A DNA stretch of 64,000 nt. Origin: Lineus longissimus. Lineage: Eukaryota > Nemertea > Pilidiophora > Heteronemertea > Lineidae. The notes under the pieces were generated by a model. That model had not been told where the DNA came from, searched no databases, and worked only from the letters and a program-made list of their open reading frames with translations. Made by a program: the position numbers and the translations under genes. The stretch lies in the NCBI RefSeq assembly GCF_910592395.1, contig NC_088315.1, forward strand, positions 3,226,501 through 3,290,500, read 5' to 3'. The first letter of the stretch is position 1. Each line of letters begins with the position of its first letter. Positions 1-13,000 of this stretch are shown here, piece by piece.

Positions 1-435
1 TATAAAACAGGATTCCCCAAACCCTGGTCGGGCCTGTAGATGAACATGCTTAGTTCAACCCTTTCGCTACAAGTCATCGAATTTTGCCCCATTTACTAGA
101 ACTTGCCGAATCACGTGTTTTGACAACCAAATCAGGCTGTAAACAGATAATGAATAATGAAAAATGTGTTTTTTGCTAGTAAATAAACGTTTCATTTTCA
201 GTATTGTCCGCAGAATATGAGCGTTTTTGTCTTTGTTTCTGTTTGTTTGCCATGGTTGTGCCTATGTCCTGATCTCATGTGTACAAAAACGTGCGAAGAC
301 ACCTGGACGGCACAGTGCCCGGTAACGATGGAATTCAACAAATTCACTTACAACCAAAGAAAAAAACAAAGTGAAAATGTTTTGTTCGATTTTGTGACGA
401 TTTTATTGCTTAAAACACGATTTAAAGCCGCAGAA

Positions 436-3400
436 ATGTCGAGCTCTGTGAATACGAAGGTTATACAGGTTACCAATGTAGCCCCAACGGCTACTAAAGA
501 ACAGATGAAGACATTGTTTAGCTACATTGGACGAATAGAGGAGGTCAAGTTGTACCCTGCCGAGTCAGTATTTCAGTAGTTTCACACACTCAATGCACTG
601 TTGCACATACTTACATGCATAATGCATACGCAACAACACTTACAGTGATGGAATTAACGCTATGATTAAGCCTCGTCATCAGTATTGTTAATTTTCTCAT
701 CATATTTACTTGTCTGACTCGGTGATTATTCTTTTCGAACAACAAATTTAAGTTGGTTTTTCCATCGTGATTGAATCATCATGCGTGACACTAGGCTAGC
801 GTCTCTCATGGCACAGATTTAAGCTTTTGCTGGAAACACTAGTCCAGTCTGACTCTGAGTCTTGCTATATGAGACCAGCAATTCTCATTTTAAAAACAAA
901 TACAGTACAGTCAATGCAGTGAGTGCTGTCTTGTAGTTACTGCGAGGATATTTTCAAAATACAGGGCTGAGGGTCAATTGAGATGGCTCTTCAGCATGTT
1001 AATCTGATCTATTCATTGCTTTGCTAAACCAAAATCAGATAACTTTTATTTGTTAACCTGATTTTTTCAGAGATTCCCCATTACCAGTTGCATCAAGGGT
1101 GTGTTTTGTCAAGTATGAGGATTCTGTCAGTGCCGGCGTTGCCTGTCATCTTACAAACACTGTGTTCATTGACCGCGCACTCATTCTGGTGCCAGTCGAA
1201 GATGGTTAGTACAGGAGTAGTCTTTTAAAATCAGGAAATTAGAGAGGAAAAAGATCTGCTGACTTCGCTCTTAAGTAATGGATATTATATGTAATGGTTA
1301 ACTTTGGGTACATTTTTACGTCATAATCCCATACCAGATTGAATAAGTTAAAACAGTGGTGATTGAATCGATTTGGCAGTATATTTATTTTCATGCATGC
1401 AATTATACCACAACTATCTTTCAGGTAAAATTCCTGATGAATCTCACGCAATGCAGTTGGCTGCCCCTGGGGGAACTGTGGCCGGTGTCCTGCCCACGGC
1501 TTCAAACTGGCCCAGTAATGTGGTCAATCAAGTCACTGGCACCGGTGTTGGCCAGGTTATTATGACTCATGACCCGAGACTGACCTCCATGGGACTCCCG
1601 CAATATCCACCTTTACCTGCAACCATGGATGCCTCAAAAATTGATGAAATCCGTCGGACTGTCTACATTGATAACCTGGATTCTGCAGTAAGTTGTATTC
1701 ATGTCTGTCAGAGAATATTGATAATCTGTACGTTCAGGTTCAGCAAGTATTCTTCGAGGGCTCTACACCTTCTAGTGGAGGCGACAGCGGTGATGTTTTG
1801 CCTTATTGCCCAAAAATTTATGACTTCATAAGGCAAAAGTGGTAGTATTTAGCCTACACGTTGGCTCATTTTCCCACAACTAGGCAGTTGTCACCGCCTC
1901 TTTCACTATTTTCAAGTGTGATGATTTCACGGATTCTTTCACCTTAAATGTATGCTTTTTCCAGGTGACAGGTGACATGTTGATGCAGTTCTTTGCCCAA
2001 GTCGGTGAGGTGAAATACATCAGAATGGCTGGAGATGACCGTGAGAAGAGTGCGTATGTTGAGTTTACTAACCAGACATCAGTTCCTACTGCGTTCACTT
2101 TCAATGGCGTGAACTGCGGCACCAAACCAATCAAGTAAGTATAATGATGCCTTATCTCTCCAACGAAAGTTTGTTTTGAAATTTTAGGGAATCAAGGTTG
2201 TTCATGAACTTCACAAAAGTTCTCGATGTTTCCATAAGTATTCTGTTGCTAGCAAAAAGCCAATGATTCCTTAGCTTAGATTTTGTGTGATTTGTTTCTT
2301 AACTCTTTTTGTCACCTTTTCAAGGGTGTCCCATTCTACAGTCGCCATCATTAAACCGATGCCCAAGATTGAGATTCCTTCGAAGGAAGTTGAAGAGGCA
2401 ATGAAGAAAGTCAAGGAGGCACAGTCGCTCATATCTGGGGCAGTCGAATCAGGTAAGTACATCAGTTAAAACCACCCCTCACTTCTGAAGGGCTCAGGGC
2501 AAGGCCTCTTGATCAATGTTTGCAGTAACGTTCCCATCAAGTCCCAATGCTTCTTTAATGCTTAGTTGAGCTAATGCACACGTTTGTGTCTATTGCCAGA
2601 TTGAGCGACTTGGCCGAGGTGTGAACTCACTACAGTAACATAAAATTCTCTCTCATCTCTCTCAATTACACCTTGAATTTTGCTGTTGTTGGCGGTTTTG
2701 ACTGTTTACCTTCTGTTTTCAGGAATGAAGGAATCCATCAACAAGCCAATGAAACCAGGTCTGTAAAACATCAATGTTCTCTGTGGGCAATTTATCCGGA
2801 AGAGTTATGGCAAGAATGTTTCTGTGCCTGTTATGAATTGCCTTTGTTACTTCATATCAAACTCATTGTGAACTCTGACACCAGCATTCCCCCCAAGTCA
2901 TTGTGAATATTTTGTCGTGTTGGCCCTTGAACCTCTCAAAGAGGAAAGAACCATCGCTTTTCACCTATTCATGGGGTGTCATTTGGGAAAAAATTCAGTC
3001 TATGATATGTTTTTCTTCAGAATATCGTCACGACCGTCGACCTCAGAGCAGGAGTCCAATCAGAGGAGGCAGACGCAAGAGATCTAGGTCAAGGTCACGT
3101 CGTTCAAGGTCACGGTCTCGTAAGAGGTCATCGTCTCGAAGTAGAAGGTCAAGGTTAGTATTTCATGACCTCGGAAGGCCACAAAAAGTCAAACGAGAAT
3201 AAATTTTCCTGTTGTTCGCTATCCCGAGTACATATTGTTGGCAAACCTTAGCTTACCCTTTAGCCTCTTAATACCTGATTATGTCTGCTGTATAATGCTG
3301 CGGTAAACCAGAATTCTGTACCCCCTGATCAGACATTTGACACCCGGCTGATGCTTGGAGAACAAAGTTCATGTTGACCACTGCATAAGTCATTATATCC

Positions 3401-6400
3401 CTGATTCCTTAAACTTTACCAAAAGAGTTTTGTTGTTTTGTACCCCACCACACCATAAAGGGTCAGTTTTTATATTGATGTCATTGTATAAATTCTATTA
3501 CTAGCATTAGTTGATTAGAAATTAAACAATAGTCCATACATGTATGTTTACTAATACTAATAGGAACAAGGTGCTGAACGGGGTGTAATGCCTGCCCTGC
3601 ACGGAAAATCTGTGAGAAAGTTGGCTGAGAACTTGGACCATTCTTATGAATATTATTCTACGCAGGTCACGAAAACGTTCAAGGTCAAGGGGTCGAAGGT
3701 CGAGATCTCGTTCTCGAAGGTCAAGGTCTCGTTCTAAGAGATCACCAAGGCGACGTAGGTCAAGGTCCAGGAGTCGGTAGGTATTGAGGAGGATGATGAC
3801 ACATTTTTCTTGCTGGCTTCAATTTTGCTGTTTGCATGGTGATCTGGCTTTGAACGGAGGAGTCCTCAGAAAAATTCTTTGAATGCTGATAGCCATTGGA
3901 AAGGAATGGACTTCCTGTATTACACTTTGAGCCATAAAATTCTTCTAGATTTTGAAGACTTTTGGTTATTGGCCAAAAGATGGTGAAATAAGAGCTGAAC
4001 ACTGTGGACAAAGAAAGTGCTGGAATCGACTGTCGGCCAACCAAAGCTATCCTGATATTCGTCTATAGTGTGTTCAGTGTATTCAGATTTCCTCCTGTCA
4101 AAGCTGAGACTCGCATTCCCTGTCAAGATCACCATGCAACCAAGTTGGCAGCCGACAAGAAGACCTCAAGAAGTTGTTTAAACTCATGCAACACGTTGTT
4201 GACAAACGTCAAATACTTTCTATTTCAGTAACAGAGGCCAGCACGCCAAACCCAAATCCAAGTTAGTACTTTTCTGGCATCATGGCCACTAAATTACAGG
4301 TTGTCTTGAACTACTGTTAGAAATAGATCTTCATTTTTTCAAGAACTGGTCGAACTTTGTTTAATTCCCCTATCTGGGCCCTCCCCTGAATTTCATAATC
4401 TGAGAACTTTGAAACCTCCTTTACTATAAGTTCAAGACAGCCTGTGGTTCTGGATCATGGAAGGATGTTTAAAAAAATCGCAACATGTATGATGTAATCT
4501 GTGCTTACTCCAGAAAAAAGGCTGGGCTCCTCCTGGTATCTTGCATGAACATGCATTTTGCGGCTAACTAATTATTCTTGAACAGTTATTGCTTGAATAG
4601 TTTATCAACTAATTTAGTAGAGGATTGTAAAAAACGTTTTTGGATTTGTCAGTTGGCACCAAGAAAAACTGAAAAGTTGTCTAGGACACTGTATTGTTAT
4701 AGTTGACGTTCAATCAAGTAAAATTTCATGTTGAAATATTTCATTTTTAGCCACCGTCGTCGCTCGAAAACTCCCCCACGAGGCTACCGCAGTTCGAGAC
4801 GATCCCGTACTCCGAGCAGGTAAGATGTCCATAAAGTTGTTACCTCTCACAAATGTCTGTGTACATGAAACTCATGGTGTTCTGGTCCTCTTTGTCAGAT
4901 TTGATGCCCTGAGGGGAGAGACGAACCAGTAATCTCTTTAGTCCCTACTAATTCACGGAATTGCACTCATGCACAACTTGGTTATGATGCACAGCAGTTA
5001 TGAAAGTGAAGCTACAGCGATTTCCATCCAGTTATGAATATACAGCTTTTACAAAGAGGGAGCTAGACAGTACAGCATTTCATTCAAATAGAACATTACA
5101 AGAGTAAAGACATGTACATGAAATTATGATTGAGTTTTGTAAACTTATGTTAGTGTGGGCCGTCAGTAATTCGCTTTTTCTTCGGCAGTATTCAAGCACC
5201 GCCGGATATCATGTAAGTCTAGCTTCGTGGTGCGGCTATTTCAGGGCAGAGGAATTTTGATATCCTCAAAAATCCTCCACCCTCAAAGAGTCAAAAGGGC
5301 AAACTCAATCAATATGTGTTGATCTTGACGCTTCATTCCCAGTCTTTTGTCAGAGTCATTGATTACAAAAGCAGCACAATGTTCAACTTCACCTCTACTC
5401 TCATACTCTCACTTTGATCTGGACGTACTCCTTTGTATTGATGAGGCCTAAGCCCTGTATTAGGTTGTAATCTTAAGTGGCTGGAGTGGACTTAAGTTAC
5501 AATGAATTCAGTGGTTTTGACTTCTACTTGCACCATGTGAACTCAGCCGTTTTGCACTTCTGGTATCCCAGGATTGCTGTCGGACAACACATTGCCGGTA
5601 TAAGCTTTTTGGGGAAGATTCAACATTGAGCATTGCTGTACATATGGGCCTAAGGTATTACAACTTCAAGTAAATTGTTTTGATTGTGTTATGTAACATT
5701 GACAGTTTATTCATTGTATATTTTTCAGAGAAAGGTCCCGTAAGCGTAGCACTTCCCGAGGCAGGAAGAAATCACCATCGCCCTATAGCAGGAAGAAGAA
5801 GGCCATGTCAAGATCACCATCGCCTCCTGTGCTGGAAAAAGAGTCCCTCTCACCTAGTAAGAGGTCAAGGTCAAGGTCGAGGTATGTATCATTTATAGCA
5901 TCTCAATCAGCGCTAAACTGTAGTGAAGAGTAGATCTCTCATAAGAATAGCAGGTTGGTATATTGGTTGGTGCCTCTGTCTTGTATCAGAGTACTTTACA
6001 TCCTCATAGTTGCTAAGCGCTACCAGAGATCAAATCAATTCTTTCCTATGATCATTTTTTTCTTAATTCAGAACTCCCAAGTTAACTAAGAAGCCAAAAC
6101 GATCCAAGTAAGTACACGTGACCCAGTGGCAATCCTTAACTTTCAAACCTTTTTTGCCTTCCTTTTCGCCAGACACCCTGTCATAACTTGACATACATAA
6201 AGTTCATCATGGAAACTTCCAATTAAAAAGGCACCCTTTCAACAGATAAATTCTGTTTTGAATGAGGTGTTCTGACAACAGGGCTCGAATGAGGAAGAGT
6301 GGCTCGAATTTCTGATTCCCAATGATTCTGCATGTACATATACAGGCCATGCAGATGACATCAATACAGAATAATACACCATTTTTTATGTAAAATGACA

Positions 6401-7506
6401 TCATTGACCAACACATTGCTTCAATGTTGTATCAGTGACCTGTTTAATTCTTTCTAGAAATATCTATTTTTGATTTTTTTTTCATAACAGTGGTAAAGGT
6501 TCTGTCGTAAAAAAGTAGGTGAAAGGAAATTGTGATGCTCTTGGTTGGTATTGTCACTTCTGCTTCTGTTTTTGTGGCTGCACTTCAATCAGGTTTCATT
6601 TGCCCTTGGTTGAGGATATACCAACAAGGCTCCCCAATATGATGCACTGCCGCTGAATGCTTGAGTCGCAGTGATCAGTCTTATTTCTCCGTAAAGCATT
6701 TCATCGTGTTCAAGTTGGTTGCCATTTGCACACGCAGCCTTCCTGCGTGGTATCAGCAGCACTTATTTCCATGAACACCTTACACACCAAGAAATGTCTG
6801 TCATTATGGGGTTCATTATAAATCATATTCCTCATTCAAGCACGGATAGTTGTAATGTTCAGTGAGAAAGGAGAGACTGGCCATCAGCTCTTTGTGGTTC
6901 ATCATTTTCACGAGAAGAGAAATGGTATAGGGGAGGGGGTCATCTTTCAGTCAAGCCCTACCGCAGTTAGCAGCAACATACCGTCACTTATCAACTGGCA
7001 ATTGATGTATCTTGCAGGTCCCGGAGCCCCCGTCGTAGGTCAAGGTCACGTGACAGGAAGCGTGGTGGATCCCGCTCTAGGTATGGTATTTTTGATCACT
7101 CAGAATGAGTAAAACATCATCTATGATGAATCCTCCGTGGTCATGACATTTGAGCAGTCCAGTAAAAGTTAAGGTCCTTTTGGTAAACTGTATTTCGTAT
7201 TGCCAAAACTCAAACTCCACTGGTGCAATTTTAGATTTAGATTTAGTCTTATTTCTTGCTTGTAGGCATGTCAAGAAGGAAAAGAAAAGAGACCGTGATC
7301 GAAGCCGTGAGCGCAGCAGCAAAAAGAAGGATTCGAAAATCAACATCCAGCGCGATTATGACGAGGAAGAAAAGGGCTACAGCAGTGAAAATGACGACAA
7401 AAAGGGAGCGAGAGCTGCAAGACGAAATGAAGAAGTAAAGGAGGAGACGCTCGATGAGACAAAAGATAATTTGGAAACGGAAGACATGGATATGGACAGT
7501 GATTAG
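436..7506 (+). CDS. SREK1: SREK1-like splicing regulatory SR-related protein (16 exons, about 581 aa)
   Basis: Nuclear SR-related protein that modulates splice-site choice. Exons: 436-563, 1071-1204, 1425-1687, 1965-2134, 2325-2452, 2723-2758, 3021-3153, 3666-3776, 4229-4261, 4751-4819, 5189-5212, 5729-5881, 6072-6107, 6491-6514, 7018-7080, 7266-7506; all junctions are GT-AG and the frame holds throughout (1746 nt). RRM1 spans about residues 8-87 (RNP2 VIQVTN; RNP1-like VCFVKY; then HLTNTVFIDRALI, as in vertebrate SREK1). RRM2 spans about 160-235, introduced by DASKIDEIRRTVYIDNL, with RNP1 KSAYVEFT at 203-210. A helix EEAMKKVKEAQSLISGAVES follows, then an RS-rich domain to about 500 and an acidic tail ending MDMDSD. 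The ATG at 436 was chosen because homology starts there; an in-frame ATG at 217 exists upstream. The shortest exons (24-36 nt) are the least certain part. The family assignment is firm. Confidence 0.93.
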
Positions 7507-8033
7507 ACATTTAAATGAGTTGGCAAATTTTAGTTTTTAGTCTACGGTGAACTACTCTTCTGGATTTTGAAACAGTTGTTGTAGGTTAGCTTGACAGAGT
7601 CTATGCCAATCCAGAGTGCAATTATGTACCAAGGAAGTTCAAGTGAAGATCTGTGTTTTCAAAGCATATGTCTGTACATGTATTGATGGTGGACAGATTC
7701 TTTGTGTAAGAAGGTGAAAGTCTCATTAATAGTGTAAGCTCACACGTTGGTCAAATTTGTGGTGTTTGTGAAAAGTAACGAGCTCGATTGAAACTAGATG
7801 ATGAGAATGATGCTATTATTGTGGTATATTGTAAGTCCCCCTCAACTTCTCAATTCATTAATCTAAAACTCATTTGAATGGTAATACAAAGTACTTTAGC
7901 AACTGCGCCTCTGACAATATGGCAAAGCCAGAGTCAGTTTTGAAAGATATACTTCAATGATGATATTGCTCATCTTGGCAGTTACATTTTTATTCCTTGA
8001 TTGTCCAAGTTGTTTACCTTATGACTGTTGTGA

Positions 8034-8039
8034 AATAAA
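8034..8039 (+). terminator. Poly(A) signal of SREK1
   Basis: AATAAA lies about 530 nt after the SREK1 stop (7504-7506) in an A+T-rich 3' UTR. No closer canonical hexamer was seen on this strand. Confidence 0.6.
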
Positions 8040-8434
8040 AAGATGTAATCAGAAATTTTTGTGTTTCTTGATGGTATAACCATGTTGATGAATAATACTG
8101 TAACCCGGAAAAATACTGGAGGAGTTTTATTAAATTATATGGTCTTTGCAGTCCAACCAGATCTGCAAACTTATCAAAGGGAACTTGGTCCTCAAAGGTC
8201 GTAATGGTCCTGTGAGGGAATGTTTGCTTGCCCTGCCATTCAAACACTGGTATGAGGGACCACAGCCTTTAGTCTCTTCCAACAGCCTCAAAACGTCTGT
8301 CAAAATCGGCATGGAAAATGTTTTTGACGATCATTTGGGAAAACATCTGCAACATATTTCCTGTTCCTGGTATTCCCACCAGTTGACCAGTACATCTGAA
8401 GAGATCTTGCCTGCTATCCCTGCACTCATCCATA

Positions 8435-8505
8435 CGCAGTGGACCAACCTCGTTCCTTGCCCTGAGGAGACCAAATTAGGTTGACGCGATGGGCTGCCCA
8501 GAGTC
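8435..8505. repeat. Dispersed repeat family A, copy 1
   Basis: It shares a core with three other places in the window (16101-16186, 54964-55061, 57246-57310). The core reads roughly CGCAGTGGACC, CCTCGTTCCT, GAGGAGACCAAATTAGG, TGACGCAATGGACTGCC. Copies diverge by substitutions and small gaps, as expected for an old interspersed element such as a SINE fragment. No flanking duplication was recognised. Confidence 0.65.
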
Positions 8506-8920
8506 CAGCAATCCCGAGACTGGAACGCTCTTGACGGCTTACTATTCTGGGTATGACTTTGTCCCTATAAGACCATTTTGGGATTTACATGTACTTCCAA
8601 GCTCAATTCTCTGGGCAAATTATACCAACTGCCTCGCGCAGCACTGGGACCCAATATTCTGCGACTATATCTTTGCCAGAAAAGTACTCCTGGTTTGAGA
8701 GAAGAAAATCCTTTGTATAAGGACACAACGAAACTGCGTTGATTCTTCCTAGCGTCACACCATGACATCCTGAGGTGTGGAACTACGACAGTTAATTAAA
8801 TCCTACTAGCAATAAGCTGAATGATTCGCGACATTGGCGCAGGGAGATCGTCGAAACAAAAAAAAGAAAAGAAGACAAAACCATTTTGAGATTCTTACAA
8901 CATTTTTTGTTACTTAGAAC

Positions 8921-9979
8921 CTAGACCGCCACCTCGGGAAAACAGTCCGCATCGTCTTCTCCCGGGAAGAGGTCATAGAAACACACATTATCCCCTACGA
9001 TACATTTGTAACAGTCACAGCAATCACTGTCGCTCTCGCAATAATCCGTGCTGCAGGTGGCTCTGAAAAAACAGTAATGATATACACTCTTGAAAATAAG
9101 GGCGTTTAAGCTTGTAAAAAGCTTTTAAGGCTTTTTAACTGATAGTGTATTGCCAAAATGTATCATGTACAGTATGCTTCCAGTCATCCAGGCTTTTTTA
9201 CAATATCACTATAACATTTCAATCTGTTCTAGTAACTTCATTTTTTACCTTTTATTGAGCATCCCCTCGTAAAAATCTGAAATAAATGTAAAACACTAGT
9301 GACTGAGTTCTATTTTTGAAAAATTTGTAGATAACACGCAAACTATAGTTTAAATGAATATTACAGAGTCGAATTATTAACGATTTAGCTAGTTATATAC
9401 ATGTAAGTTCGTCCACGTGGCAGCCAATTTTTTTCCCACAATGTCCCACATCTCAACAATAGTGTGTCCACTATGTCGTGTTTAGATCCATCCTGAGATA
9501 CAGGTTTTTGATAATCCTATACCTCGTATCGAGAGGCGGAGTATATTAAAAATCACTGGTTGTCAGGATGCTCATTGCTCATGCCATGAATACCTACCTC
9601 TTTTGGTCACGGTCCGAGCGCTGGTCATCACCACTGGAATAAAGAATGTGTGTGGTTTTATGGAATCTCCCGAGTTACATTATCAGTTGATTATTTTTAT
9701 TAATACGAGGTCTGTGTATAATGCCAAAAATCACCAAAAGCTGAAGAGCGCCGAGACCAAATTGATGACTTTTGGCACCCTACCGATGCTAAGAGCCGGA
9801 CGGACGGACGGGGAGGGGCGGGGGGAGGGGGAAGGGGGTTAGGCCTACGGCCCGCCAGATTGACCTATACACCGGTTTTTATACACCATTACAACAATGA
9901 AATATCACCACCTATAGCGAATCTGGTACAACTTACCTAGGGTGACTGCAATGACTGTTAGAATAAGACACGTCTTCAT
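8921..9979 (-). CDS. Small secreted cysteine-rich prepropeptide (3 exons, about 74 aa)
   Basis: Minus-strand exons, 5' to 3': 9937-9979 (start codon, hydrophobic signal peptide starting MKTCLILTVIAV, consensus donor GTAAGT), 9594-9633 (short pro-region with a dibasic Lys-Arg site near its end), 8921-9062 (mature region and stop). The mature part has eight Cys spaced C-x4-C-x5-CC-x-C-x2-C-x6-C-x12-C and is acidic. The layout matches the three-exon cystine-rich gene at 48.1-50.5 kb, with the same intron phases (1 then 2). The exon-2 donor is unsettled: GTAGGT at 9597 is the stronger site but breaks the frame unless the alternative exon-3 acceptor before 9060 is used; GTATTC at 9593 keeps the frame. 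Either choice keeps the Lys-Arg just ahead of the Cys domain. The role could be venom or mucus peptide, antimicrobial or signalling peptide; none can be chosen from the sequence. Expected destination is secretory granules. Confidence 0.62.
9488..9580. repeat. Dispersed repeat family B, copy 1
   Basis: Contains CATCCTGAGATACAGG followed by TATCGAGAGGCGGAGTATAT and AAATCACTGGTTGTCAGGATG. Related copies lie at 25720-25768, 35252-35303, 50294-50340 and 53114-53173. This copy sits in intron 2 of the cysteine-rich gene at 8.9-10.0 kb. Confidence 0.65.
9804..9839 (+). other. G-rich tract with G-quadruplex potential
   Basis: A purine tract with runs of four, six, five and five G separated by short linkers, preceded by three GGAC units. 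It lies in intron 1 of the minus-strand cysteine-rich gene, so the G-rich strand is the template strand for that gene. Confidence 0.55.
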
Positions 9980-10099
9980 GATGGTTGTTTTGCGAAAAAC
10001 TGGGAAACCGTGATGGTGGCAACAAGTTATACGTTGCAATTTGAGAATATGAATATTGGGGAATATTTGTCTAGATGACTCTGTATTTACTTTCACTTG

Positions 10100-13000
10100 A
10101 TTAATCTCTCCAAGTCTGTCATTTTGTGCTGTCCCAATTTTGCCGCGCTGGGCTTAAAGTAAAAGCATCGGCATTGACAAACCATGCCGTAGCCCGGCAA
10201 GATAAGGTAACATTTGGAAAAGACAGGTGGCAGCACTAGCAGCGGACCCAATCTCGACGAAACCTTATGCAGGTCCTGTTACGAAGCACCTACACGGCCG
10301 CGAAGCCTGGTGAACGAGGGTGATTGTATCGAATTGTGATAAGCGATATGTGCGTATAGCGCCATATTGCAATGCTGCCGACTGAATCTGACTCGTACAT
10401 GATGAAATAAAGTTTCCTATGGTTGCATTTTACACTTGACTTTACGGATTGGATATTGTAGTCATAGGAGAACGGTAAAATGTATCCTTTTGAAGGCCAT
10501 TAATCGTCGGGTTAAAGCCTTCGTGCACTTGCGGTTATGTTGAGAGCCATTCTTACTCCAAAAACAACGAATTTTCTTGCGTGTATTCCGGCTTTACTAA
10601 ATACAACGCATGGGAACAAACATGTGACGATGACAATAGAGGTAAATAGATTTGAGGTCACAAATTTGATTTGAATATTTGATGTATATCAAATATTTAT
10701 AAAGAAGGTTTTAGTTTTAGTCGATATGACTGAAAGTCACGGTTCTTTGTCAATTCTTTTTATTCGTTCTGTAGCATTTTGAATAAAAATGACCTATAAA
10801 TGATAGGACCAAAGATTTTCAAATGCCAAAAAAAACATCAACTGACGTGACTGATATTGGTCCAAATGACAGCTACTGACGGGACGGTTCGTTCGAAACT
10901 GTTGGATATTATCTAAGAACTCAAATCTCACTGTTTTGAACAAGCCTACTACCTGTCTTTCACCAACCTTTAATTATCACAGGGTACTCGTTGTTCACCC
11001 CATGAGAATAGACTTACGTTTCCTTCCGGCGCAAAAGTACATGTAATGTACGAAGTACGAGTTATTTACGAAGTCACTTAATTGGCTTCATCTGTCGACC
11101 TCACCCACAACACAACAAAATAACTGGTAACCCAAGTTACTACAACAAACATATCTAAACATAACACAATTTTGTAAACTGACTTGTAGACTAACATTGG
11201 ATGATGAAAAAGGTTTCTCCAATTATATTCCTTCTTATATTTCTTCCATTTACATGTGTATGCCAACTTGAGCAAAAGATATGGTGGTTTTTGATACAAA
11301 AACGGCTTCCAGCAGTATGTGTAAACGCACGATTGTGATCTGGTCTGGTTCGATGTACGTATTGGCGTCATAACGAGACGTACATTATGTTTTCACACCC
11401 CCCCCCCCCCCCCCCCCGGCCCTCACACCTGCACGCACGCGAACGCAAAATGGACTCCCCTTGTGGCGCACATGTACCAAATTAACGGCCCCTTAATTGC
11501 ATGAATCAAAACTTAATTATGTACGATCAAAACACGCTCAAAATTGTGTTCCACTCAGCAATATTTGAATAACACTTCAAGAAATTCAAATGATATCTCA
11601 ACACGATTTAGATTTGAGCTAGTAGAGTTGTCGCATCGTTGACCGTTGCTCCTCTGACGTAATATATATATCGTCTGCTGTCATTATCAGTTATACGGAA
11701 AACCAGGATGGCGAACTAAAAGAAGGCGGCGCTGCCAATGGTCTTTCACCCCTGCTATGAATGAAAATGGACGCTACGCGATCTGATAAGTTTGTTCATA
11801 AACGCAGGTAGATTGAAAACGGCAGTATATTAGAACAGGCCCCAGGAATAATCACGTCACACGAGCTCGAAGGGGAAACGCCGCGCAGGAATTATCGGTC
11901 ATCCGGAGGACAGAAACTTCGCGAAAGGACTTTTATAGTTTGAGGAAACAAACAACTTTAAGGGCTCCAAGTTTAAACTTTAAGGTCTCACGACAACCAC
12001 ACGTACCAAGAGGACAGGCGGATCAAGGTAGGGTGATTAACACATTAGTGGGAAGCTGCACTGATTTATTTCAACATTGCCATATTCTTCAACGACTTCA
12101 ATTTTTTTCTATAAATTAGAATCAAACGGCTCTATTTCATTTTGTCATTGTAAAGATGTTCAAAACATTTAAGCTTTATTACTATCCATCCGCGTATTTC
12201 TTCTTATTCTGTCGATAATGTCATAAAACATTTGAACTAATATGATAGTCAGAAATTTGGTAAATCGGTATTTTTTGTCCGAGCTTGCCGCATGTTTTTG
12301 CCCCCTTTATGCCCCCTTTCATTAATAGTTCACTAGTATAGTTTACTGATGCTGCTCCGAAATATTAATCAGATTTTGGTAACAAGTCTGACAATATCCA
12401 TCGGAGAAACCCCGTCCGCGCCGGTGCATAAGTATATCCGAATGGGCGCGGTAAAAGCATGTCGCTCTGCCGGCGTTTTGCGTTTTATCCATCTTTCTTG
12501 AAGGGAGGAGACTTTAGGATTGAAGTTCACCGCCGGCAAGTCGGCATAGTACAAGCGTCAGCGTCAGAAGTTTCCCTCGCCTCCAATAGAGCGGCGAAGA
12601 TAGACAAGTGACGTGACACAGATGATTTATCAGAATGCGTATTGAGTGCAATTTGAGAACTGTTTGTTTCCCTTTGCTAAATGTAGAGAAATACGTTCAT
12701 GCAGATATAGTTAATTGCGCCCTTGTTAATAGATAATCTGAGCAATATTTCAAAATATATAAACTCGGCATTATCGAATAGCGGTAGTTAGTGGCGGCCT
12801 TGTGATATAACCGATCTCTTGTTTGAGGAGAGTGACTATCGGTGTTGAATTATGATCCAAAACAATAGGAAAGAGTTAAAATAAAAGGACGCTTGTCGAA
12901 TGCTGCCTTTCGAATATCTTTACCCATCCACATTCATCCGCCTCCGATAAGAGTAATATTATAATGTCGAGGGTGATAATGTTGATTTCATGCCGACAAT

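Noticed and set aside
217-435. In-frame upstream ATG extending SREK1 by 73 residues
   Set aside because: The added residues are hydrophobic and low-complexity with no family match; SREK1 similarity begins at the ATG at 436. It is more likely 5' UTR or intron.
8146-8484. 112-codon plus-strand ORF after SREK1
   Set aside because: It lies beyond the poly(A) signal, ends inside a family A repeat and has no domain.
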